From assembly GCA_023413015.1 (NCBI GenBank), contig JAEZQR010000233.1, positions 1 to 8,109 on the forward strand: a DNA stretch of 8,109 bases. The letters are read 5' to 3'. Source of the stretch: Pseudomonadota bacterium. Lineage in GTDB: Bacteria; Pseudomonadota; Alphaproteobacteria; Sphingomonadales; Sphingomonadaceae. The translations under genes were made by a program, and so were the position numbers. The notes under the pieces were generated by a model, which was not told the DNA's origin, ran no database searches, and worked only from the letters and a program-made list of their open reading frames with translations. Positions 1 through 5,268 of the stretch are shown here, one piece after another; the stretch's first letter is position 1, and each line of letters opens with the position of its first letter.

Positions 1-278
1 GCAACGTTCACGGTCCTATTGCCGCATAGGGAGACGCCAAATCGCGCACGCGAAACAATGGACGACAAGCATAAGCACTCGCGCCTAGACTCGTCCTCTC
101 CGAACCGGAGAACGGTTCGGGGAGGAAACGGCCATCGGGGGTGGCTGGCCCGTTCAAGGGCTGCGCCCGGGCCTTCTGGTCCGGGCGTATCCTTCCTCCA
201 GCCCATTTGCGCCGCCCGGCATCGAAGCCCCCTGTTAGGGAGGGAGGTGCCGAAAATGCGGGCGCTTGAGGATCGGTG
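1..278. other. Non-coding stretch left of pyrG, rich in hairpins
   Basis: This stretch lies downstream of the 3' end of pyrG and reaches the left edge of the window. I find no convincing protein gene. The only long plus-strand frame begins at a TTG, has no recognisable domain, is Arg/Ser/Pro-rich and overlaps the pyrG stop. The stretch instead holds several inverted repeats: a small one at 15-30 (CCTAT/ATAGG, six-base loop) and a contiguous block at 94-252 described separately. No tRNA or rRNA, and none of the tmRNA, RNase P RNA or SRP RNA signature motifs I know, was recognised on either strand. No strong T-run follows the hairpins on either strand, so a classical intrinsic terminator for pyrG is not obvious. 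What lies further left is unknown. Confidence 0.6.
94..252 (+). ncRNA. Candidate structured RNA: four adjacent hairpins
   Basis: Four hairpins follow each other closely. (1) 94-107 pairs with 113-126: a 14-bp stem with a five-base loop. (2) 127-134 pairs with 146-154: 8 bp with one bulged C. (3) 162-173 pairs with 178-189: 12 bp with a UUCU loop, extended by AAGG/CCUU at 156-159 and 191-194. (4) 217-223 pairs with 246-252: 7 bp, with further pairing inside. The four imperfect pairs (99/121, 163/188, 171/180, 222/247) are all G-U when read on the plus strand, and would be A-C mismatches on the minus strand. This points to plus-strand RNA. A CCUCC stretch at 195-199, between hairpins 3 and 4, is unpaired in this fold. 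I do not recognise the RNA family. Alternatives are a 3' UTR or terminator cluster of an off-window gene, or a fortuitous GC-rich fold. Confidence 0.33.
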
Positions 279-1907
279 CTAGACCAGCCGGCTCTGCTTG
301 ACCGCGGCTTCGATGAAGCTGGCGAACAGCGGGTGCGGGTCGAAGGGCTTCGACTTCAATTCCGGGTGGAACTGGACGCCGATAAACCAGGGGTGGTCCG
401 GCCGCTCGACGATCTCGGGCAGCTCGCCGTCGGGCGACATGCCAGAGAAGACGAGGCCGCATTTCTCCAGCGGCTCGCGATAGTGGATGTTGACCTCGTA
501 GCGGTGCCGGTGGCGCTCGCTGATGTCGGAGCTGCCGTAGACCGAAGCGACGTGACTATTGCCGGTGAGCTTCGCCGGGAAAGCACCGAGCCGCATCGTG
601 CCGCCGAGGTCGCCGCCCGCTTCCCGAATCTGCCGGCCGCGCGGCCCGTCCCATTCAGTGATCAGGCCGACGACGGGTTCCGGCGTCGGGCCGAACTCGG
701 TGGTCGACGCCTTCTCGAAGCCGGCGCAGTTCCGTGCCGCTTCGATGCAGGCCATCTGCATGCCGAGGCAGATGCCGAAGAACGGCACTTGGCGCTCACG
801 CGCGAAGCGGACCGCCGCGATCTTGCCTTCCGACCCGCGCTCGCCGAAGCCGCCCGGAACCAAGACGCCGTGCATCGGCTCGAGAACGGCGGCGACGTCG
901 TCGCGCTCGAAATCCTCGGCGTCGATCCACTTGAGGTTGACCTTGACGCGGTTGGCGATGCCGCCGTGCACCAGCGCCTCGGACAGCGACTTATAGGCGT
1001 CCTTGAGGCCGGTGTACTTGCCGACGACGCCGATCGTTACCTCGCCCTCGGGGTGCTGCAGGCGATCGACGATATCGGTCCAGCGCGAGAGGGTGGGCTT
1101 TGGCGCATCGCTGATGCTGAAGGCCGCGAGCACCTGATCGTCGAGCCCCGCCTCGTGGTACTGGAGCGGCACGGCATAGATGCTTTCGGCATCAAGCGCC
1201 GGAATGACCGCTTCCTTGGGCACGTTGCAGAACAGCGCGATCTTGGCGCGGTCGCCGTCGGGCAGCGGCCGGTCCGACCGGCAGACCAGCACGTCGGGCT
1301 GGATGCCAATGCCGCGCAGCTCGGCGACCGAATGCTGCGTCGGCTTGGTCTTCAATTCGCCGGCCGCCGCGATGAACGGCACCAGCGTGCAGTGGATGAA
1401 GATCGAGCCGCCGCGACCCAATTCATTGTGGAGCTGGCGGATCGCCTCGAGGAACGGCAGGCTCTCGATGTCGCCGACGGTGCCGCCGATCTCGCAGAGT
1501 ACGAAGTCGAGGTCTTCGGTCTCGTTGAGCGCGAACGCCTTGATGGCGTCGGTGACGTGCGGGATCACCTGCACCGTCGCGCCGAGATAGTCGCCGCGCC
1601 GTTCCTTCGTCAGGATGTCGTAATAGATCCGGCCCGAAGTGACGTTGTCGGTCTGCCGCGACGGCACGCCGGTGAAGCGCTCATAGTGGCCGAGGTCGAG
1701 GTCGGTCTCCGCCCCGTCGTCGGTCACATAGACCTCGCCGTGCTGATACGGGCTCATCGTGCCCGGATCGACGTTGAGATAGGGGTCGAACTTGCGGATG
1801 CGGACCTTGTAGCCGCGCGCCTGAAGGAGCGCCGCGAGGCTGGCGGCCATCAGGCCCTTGCCAAGTGAGGAGACCACGCCGCCGGTGATGAAAATGAACC
1901 GCGCCAT
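279..1907 (-). CDS. pyrG: CTP synthase (glutamine-hydrolysing)
   Basis: PyrG converts UTP to CTP using ATP and ammonia released from glutamine; it is the last step of de novo CTP synthesis and is cytosolic. The 542-residue product has the usual family length. The N-terminal synthetase domain (about 1-267) opens with the nucleotide-binding loop GGVVSSLGKG at 9-18, followed by the family blocks KFDPYLNVDPGTMSPYQHGE (39-58) and CEIGGTVGDIES (138-149). The C-terminal class I glutamine amidotransferase domain (about 290-537) shows PGGFGERG (351-358), the nucleophile Cys380 in FGICLGMQ, and His514 and Glu516 in VQFHPE, a complete triad. The chosen ATG has AGGTGA six bases upstream (1914-1919). It lies downstream of secG, separated by 85 bases holding a terminator-like hairpin, so it may have its own promoter or depend on read-through. 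No damage or oddity is seen in the protein. Confidence 0.98.
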   Translation of the reverse strand: MARFIFITGGVVSSLGKGLMAASLAALLQARGYKVRIRKFDPYLNVDPGTMSPYQHGEVYVTDDGAETDLDLGHYERFTGVPSRQTDNVTSGRIYYDILTKERRGDYLGATVQVIPHVTDAIKAFALNETEDLDFVLCEIGGTVGDIESLPFLEAIRQLHNELGRGGSIFIHCTLVPFIAAAGELKTKPTQHSVAELRGIGIQPDVLVCRSDRPLPDGDRAKIALFCNVPKEAVIPALDAESIYAVPLQYHEAGLDDQVLAAFSISDAPKPTLSRWTDIVDRLQHPEGEVTIGVVGKYTGLKDAYKSLSEALVHGGIANRVKVNLKWIDAEDFERDDVAAVLEPMHGVLVPGGFGERGSEGKIAAVRFARERQVPFFGICLGMQMACIEAARNCAGFEKASTTEFGPTPEPVVGLITEWDGPRGRQIREAGGDLGGTMRLGAFPAKLTGNSHVASVYGSSDISERHRHRYEVNIHYREPLEKCGLVFSGMSPDGELPEIVERPDHPWFIGVQFHPELKSKPFDPHPLFASFIEAAVKQSRLV

Positions 1908-1939
1908 GGGAGGTCACCTATAGATCGAGTCAAACCAAT

Positions 1940-1961
1940 CGCGCCAGCCCAAGCTGGCGCG
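1940..1961 (-). terminator. Terminator-like hairpin between secG and pyrG
   Basis: A perfect 9-bp inverted repeat, CGCGCCAGC at 1940-1948 and GCTGGCGCG at 1953-1961, encloses a four-base loop. Read in the direction of secG and pyrG, the loop is TTGG and the stem is followed at once by ATTGGTTTG (1939 down to 1931), a moderately U-rich tail. The plus-strand side has no such tail, so the signal is directional. It starts about 30 bases past the secG stop and ends 32 bases before the pyrG ATG. That fits an intrinsic terminator for the tpiA-secG transcript, or a partial read-through or attenuation element in front of pyrG. The T-run is interrupted, so strength is uncertain. Confidence 0.5.
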
Positions 1962-1992
1962 GCTGCGTCAAAATGTTGTGGATAGTCCGACG

Positions 1993-2379
1993 TTACTGGG
2001 CGAGCGGAACGTCGTCGGCCTTCTGCGCGGGCTGCGCCGGCGCGGTTGGGACCAAGCCCGGATCGGTCGGCACGTCCTGCTTCGACGTCTCGTCGGCGAT
2101 CGACGGCGCTGCCGTCGTCGCGCTGAGGTTCGGGTCGATCTGGCGTACGCGATTGCCGGTGCTGTGAAGCACGGCGAGCAGGATGCTCGTCGCGATGAAG
2201 GCGGTGGCAAGCCATGCCGTCGCCCGGGTGAGCAGGTTGGCTGCGCCGCGCGCCGACATCATGCCGCTGGGGCCACCGCCGATGCCGAGCGCACCGCCTT
2301 CCGACCGCTGGAGCAGAATCACCGCGACGAGCGCGACGGCGATGAGCGTGTGGATGACGAGAACGAGCGTCGTCAGCAT
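1993..2379 (-). CDS. secG: Protein translocase subunit SecG
   Basis: SecG is the small accessory subunit of the SecYEG channel in the inner membrane and assists SecA-driven export. The 128-residue product has two predicted membrane segments at about 4-23 and 52-71. Between them is the family loop LLQRSEGGALGIGGGPSGMM (about 22-41) followed by a Gly/Ala-rich stretch; the EGGALG-GGG pattern is the hallmark of SecG. The C-terminal tail after residue 75 is hydrophilic and rich in Ala, Pro, Asp and Thr, resembling the low-complexity tails of many alphaproteobacterial SecG proteins, so it is longer than the core fold needs. The ATG has only a weak AAGG about ten bases upstream. It follows tpiA by 67 bases in the same direction, and the two are probably co-transcribed. 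The hairpin downstream may end that transcript. Confidence 0.93.
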   Translation of the reverse strand: MLTTLVLVIHTLIAVALVAVILLQRSEGGALGIGGGPSGMMSARGAANLLTRATAWLATAFIATSILLAVLHSTGNRVRQIDPNLSATTAAPSIADETSKQDVPTDPGLVPTAPAQPAQKADDVPLAQ

Positions 2380-2446
2380 GAACGGCGAGCCTTACAGAGG
2401 ATTTCTTACGGCGAGCATGTAGTCGGCAGGTGCCGGGTTGGCAACC
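2380..2446 (-). other. tpiA-secG intergenic spacer
   Basis: These 67 bases separate the tpiA stop from the secG start. No strong hairpin with a U-tract and no convincing promoter was seen, which supports co-transcription of the two genes. On the minus strand the spacer contains a tiny reading frame (2418 down to 2392, MLAVRNPL) that stops 12 bases before the secG ATG. Nothing marks it as a real leader peptide. Confidence 0.45.
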
Positions 2447-3193
2447 TCAGGCCGCGCGGGCGATCGGCAGGAACTGATCGGCGGTGAGGCTGGCGCCGCC
2501 CACCAACGCGCCGTCGACGTCGTCGACCGCCAGCAGCTCGGCGGCGTTCGAGGGCTTGACCGAACCGCCATAAAGGATGCGCACCCTCTCACCTTCCGCG
2601 GCAAGGCTCTCGCGCAGATGGGCGCGGATGAAGCGATGGACCTCGCCGACGTCCTCGACGCTCGGCGTGCGGCCGGTGCCGATCGCCCAGACGGGCTCGT
2701 AGGCGATGACGAGATTGGCGGCCGTCGCGCCCGCAGGCAGCGAGCCGGCGAGCTGCCGGCCGATCACGTCGAGCGTCCGGCCGGCATCGCGCTCGGCTTC
2801 GGTCTCGCCGACACAGACGATGGCAATCATGCCGGCGGCGAGGACGGCGGCGGCCTTGCCGCGCACCTCCTCGTCGGTCTCACGCTGGTCGGTGCGGCGC
2901 TCGCTGTGGCCGACGATGACGTGGGTGGCGCCCACGTCCTTCAGCATCTGCGCCGAGATGCAGCCCGTGTGCGCGCCGCACTCCCTGGCGTGCGTATCCT
3001 GCGCGCCGATCATCACGCGGCTGCCCCGCGCCCGCTGCGCGAAGCGGTCGACGAGCGTGAACGGCGGGCAGATCAGGAGCTCGACGTTCGGCCCCAGCCC
3101 GCTCGCGCCTTCGATCACCTTGTCGAGTTCGCTGATGTTGGCGCTCAGCCCGTTCATCTTCCAGTTGCCGGCGATCAGAACGTTACGCGCCAT
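2447..3193 (-). CDS. tpiA: Triose-phosphate isomerase
   Basis: TpiA interconverts dihydroxyacetone phosphate and glyceraldehyde 3-phosphate in glycolysis and gluconeogenesis, in the cytosol. With the ATG at 3193 the product is 248 residues, typical of the family, and begins directly with the first TIM-barrel strand (ARNVLIAGNWKMNG). Active-site residues are all present: Lys12 in GNWKMN, His96 in VIVGHSERR and the general base Glu166 in AYEPVWAIGTG, whose following residues form the mobile loop 6. Phosphate-binding YGGSVKP (208-214) and ALVGGASL (229-236) are intact. A GTG at 3250 would add 19 residues with no family counterpart. The ATG is preferred because AGAGGA sits four bases upstream (3198-3203). 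The block GAHTGCIS (73-80) has Cys78 where many family members carry Asp or Glu. The gene heads a minus-strand unit with secG and diverges from ppiD. Confidence 0.97.
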   Translation of the reverse strand: MARNVLIAGNWKMNGLSANISELDKVIEGASGLGPNVELLICPPFTLVDRFAQRARGSRVMIGAQDTHARECGAHTGCISAQMLKDVGATHVIVGHSERRTDQRETDEEVRGKAAAVLAAGMIAIVCVGETEAERDAGRTLDVIGRQLAGSLPAGATAANLVIAYEPVWAIGTGRTPSVEDVGEVHRFIRAHLRESLAAEGERVRILYGGSVKPSNAAELLAVDDVDGALVGGASLTADQFLPIARAA

Positions 3194-3226
3194 GTCATCC
3201 TCTTCTATCCGAGCGTTGGTTGCGGG

Positions 3227-3255
3227 CCTGTAGCAAAGCTCATGACGCACGGCTA
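3227..3255 (-). promoter_or_regulatory. Possible tpiA promoter
   Basis: Reading leftward, TAGCCG (3250-3255) and TACAGG (3227-3232) are separated by 17 bases, and a TG lies one base upstream of the second hexamer, as in extended -10 promoters. Transcription would start near 3220, giving a leader of roughly 27 bases that includes the tpiA ribosome binding site. The -35 match is poor and GC-rich alphaproteobacterial promoters are hard to call by eye, so this is tentative. Confidence 0.25.
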
Positions 3256-3263
3256 CCGGCCGC

Positions 3264-3292
3264 TTGCCGTCCGCGCTCCCCCTCCCTATGCT
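3264..3292 (+). promoter_or_regulatory. Probable promoter of the ppiD-trp transcription unit
   Basis: TTGCCG (3264-3269) and TATGCT (3287-3292) are spaced by exactly 17 bases, a good housekeeping-sigma layout in a GC-rich genome. A start near 3299 would leave a leader of about 35 bases before the ppiD ATG. It lies in the 140-base divergent region between tpiA and ppiD, the only intergenic space upstream of the rightward genes. No Trp-rich leader peptide or attenuator is seen between this site and ppiD. Confidence 0.4.
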
Positions 3293-3333
3293 CCGCCGCC
3301 GTTCCTATGGCCCGCCACTGATACGGGATTTTC

Positions 3334-5268
3334 ATGCTCTCTTTCTTCCGCAAGGCCCTTTCCTCCTGGGTAGTTCTCGCGCTGCTCGGCCTCCTGCTCG
3401 TCGCCTTCGTCGTCACTGGCGTCGGCGATCCGTTCGGCGGCGGTGGCGGGCCGGCGCCCGGTAGCCTGGTGAAGGTGGGCAAGGACAACGTCACCGAGGC
3501 GGAGTTCCGCCAGCAGTTCGACCGAATGCTCCAGCGCGCGCGCGAGCAGAATCCGACCGCGACCGCCGAGCAGGCCGCGCGCCAGGGCGTCGTCGAGCAA
3601 CTCGTCGAGCAGCTCGCGGCCAGCTCGGCGCTCGAGCAGTTCGGCCGGAAGCAGGGCCTGGGCTTCGGCGAGGAAGCGGTCGACCGCGAGATCGCCTCGA
3701 TTCCCGCCTTCCAGATCGCCGGCCGCTTCGATCAGGGCACCTATGAACAGGCGCTCGCGGCGCAGCGGCTCACCGATCGGGAGCTGCGTGACACGATCCG
3801 CGGTGACGCCATCCGCCGGCAGCTACTGATCCCGGTCGGCTACGGCACCAAGGCGCCGACCGCGCTGGCCGAACCCTATGCCTCGCTGCTGCTGGAAGCG
3901 CGCAAGGGCGCAATCGGCACGGTGTCGGTCGCGCGCATCACCGACATTCCGGCGCCCACCGATGCGCAGATCAATGCCTATTATCAGGCGAATATCCGCA
4001 AATACACGCTGCCCGAGCGGCGCGCCTTCCGCTACGCCATCCTGAACAAGGCCGACGTCGCGAGCCGGGTGGCGATCTCGGACGCCGACATCAAGCGCTA
4101 TTATGACGAGCATCAGGACGTCTACGGCAGCGTCGAGCAGCGCCAGCTGAGCCAGGTCGTCGTACAGGACCAGGCGGTGGCGCAGCGCATCGCCGCGCAG
4201 GCCAAGGCCGGCCAGCCGTTCGCTGACGCCGCCGCCAAGCAGGCCGGCTACAGCGCTGCCGACCTCGCGCTCGGTACGCTCAACCAGGCGAAGCTAGCCC
4301 AGACCACCAGCGCCGATATCGCGCGCGCCGCGTTCGCCGCGCCGTCGGGCGGCATCGTCGGCCCGCTCAAATCCGATTTCGGCTGGCACGTCCTCCACGT
4401 CGATTCGGTCGTTCCCGGCAAGTCGCGCTCGCTGGCCGAGGTTCGCGACGAGATCGTGACCACGCTCCGCGCCGAGCGCGCCGAGGACCAGCTGTCCGAC
4501 CAGGTCGCCCAGATCGAGGATGCGCTCACCGAAGGTCAGAGCTTCGCGGACGTGACCGGCGCGCACAAGCTGACGGCGGTCCAGGTCCCACCGGTCACGC
4601 GCACCGGCCAGACCACCGACCGCAGCAGCTTCCAGCTGCCGCCGCAGGCGACCCCGCTCGTGGCGCGCGCGTTCGAGACGTCGCCGGGCGACGAGCCGAC
4701 CGTGCAGGAACTTGGCGAAGACACTTTCGCCGTCCTCGAAGTCACTGACGTCGTCCAGCCGACGCCGGTTCCGCTGGCGCAGATCCGCACCGCCGTCGCC
4801 GCCGACTGGCTGCGCGATCAGAAGCAGGCAAAGGCGAAGGCCGTTGCCGACGCTATCGTCGCCGAGGTCAAGAAGGGCACGCCGCTGGCCCAGGCACTCG
4901 CCAAGCGCGGGCTGCCGGCGCCGCAACCCTACTCGGGCCGCCGCATCGAGACGGCGCAGGGCGGTCGCGTGCCGCCGCCGCTCGCGCTGATGTTCTCGCT
5001 GCCGCAGGGCTCGGTCCGCGCGCTCGCCGGGCCGAACAACCTGGGCTACTTCATCGTGAAGGTCGACGAGGTCACGCCCGGTGATCCCAAGGGCAATCCG
5101 CAGCTGCTGCAGATCACGCATGCGCAGATCGGGCAGAATGTCGGCGACGAGCTGCTGACGCAGTTCGCGCGCGCGGTCGCGGCCGAGGTCGGCGTCAAGC
5201 GGGATGCGAAGGCGATCGCCCAGATCAAGGCGCGCTATCTCGGGCAGACCCCCGCCGCCGACGAATGA
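3334..5268 (+). CDS. ppiD: Membrane-anchored periplasmic chaperone, SurA_N/parvulin family (PpiD-like)
   Basis: The 644-residue product has the PpiD layout: a short cytoplasmic start (MLSFFRKA), one membrane anchor at about 12-30, and a long periplasmic part. A SurA-N-like helical chaperone region spans about 45-170 (VKVGKDNVTEAEFRQQFDRM onward). A parvulin-type domain covers about 268-358 and ends in DFGWHVLHVDSV. A second helical and beta region continues to the C-terminus. E. coli PpiD (623 residues) is an inner-membrane chaperone that works beside SecYEG and helps exported proteins fold. In the parvulin domain the start reads RQLSQVVV where active parvulins have a His (HILV-type) segment, so isomerase activity is doubtful. 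The ribosome binding site is weak (GGGA five bases before ATG). The stop overlaps the trpE start. Family membership is firm; equating it with E. coli PpiD is inference. Confidence 0.87.
   Translation: MLSFFRKALSSWVVLALLGLLLVAFVVTGVGDPFGGGGGPAPGSLVKVGKDNVTEAEFRQQFDRMLQRAREQNPTATAEQAARQGVVEQLVEQLAASSALEQFGRKQGLGFGEEAVDREIASIPAFQIAGRFDQGTYEQALAAQRLTDRELRDTIRGDAIRRQLLIPVGYGTKAPTALAEPYASLLLEARKGAIGTVSVARITDIPAPTDAQINAYYQANIRKYTLPERRAFRYAILNKADVASRVAISDADIKRYYDEHQDVYGSVEQRQLSQVVVQDQAVAQRIAAQAKAGQPFADAAAKQAGYSAADLALGTLNQAKLAQTTSADIARAAFAAPSGGIVGPLKSDFGWHVLHVDSVVPGKSRSLAEVRDEIVTTLRAERAEDQLSDQVAQIEDALTEGQSFADVTGAHKLTAVQVPPVTRTGQTTDRSSFQLPPQATPLVARAFETSPGDEPTVQELGEDTFAVLEVTDVVQPTPVPLAQIRTAVAADWLRDQKQAKAKAVADAIVAEVKKGTPLAQALAKRGLPAPQPYSGRRIETAQGGRVPPPLALMFSLPQGSVRALAGPNNLGYFIVKVDEVTPGDPKGNPQLLQITHAQIGQNVGDELLTQFARAVAAEVGVKRDAKAIAQIKARYLGQTPAADE

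Noticed and set aside
19..282. 87-codon plus-strand reading frame in the left non-coding stretch
   Set aside because: It starts at TTG without a ribosome binding site, has low-complexity Arg/Pro/Ser composition and no known domain, and is better explained as a chance frame through hairpin sequence.
276..1868. 530-codon plus-strand reading frame antisense to pyrG
   Set aside because: It is a shadow of the opposite strand of a GC-rich gene. The protein is Arg/Asp/Ala-rich without domains, while pyrG has full catalytic signatures.
1911..1919. AGGTCACCT near-palindrome at the pyrG ribosome binding site
   Set aside because: A nine-base symmetric stretch around the Shine-Dalgarno with a one-base centre cannot form an RNA hairpin and is too short to call an operator.
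1977..1985. TGTGGATAG, one mismatch from a DnaA box, between secG and pyrG
   Set aside because: A single near-match with no neighbouring boxes, AT-rich unwinding region or replication genes; expected by chance.
2392..2418. Eight-residue minus-strand leader frame (MLAVRNPL) before secG
   Set aside because: No ribosome binding site, no regulatory codon run and no associated terminator hairpin.
3191..3250. Longer tpiA start at GTG 3250
   Set aside because: It adds 19 residues with no family counterpart, while the ATG at 3193 has a good ribosome binding site and starts at the first barrel strand.
2438..3373. 311-codon plus-strand frame antisense to tpiA
   Set aside because: Same high-GC antisense shadow effect; it crosses the divergent promoter region and has no recognisable domain.
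3300..3600. Trp-rich leader peptide or attenuator ahead of the trp genes
   Set aside because: No short frame with consecutive Trp codons and no terminator/antiterminator pair is seen before ppiD or trpE.
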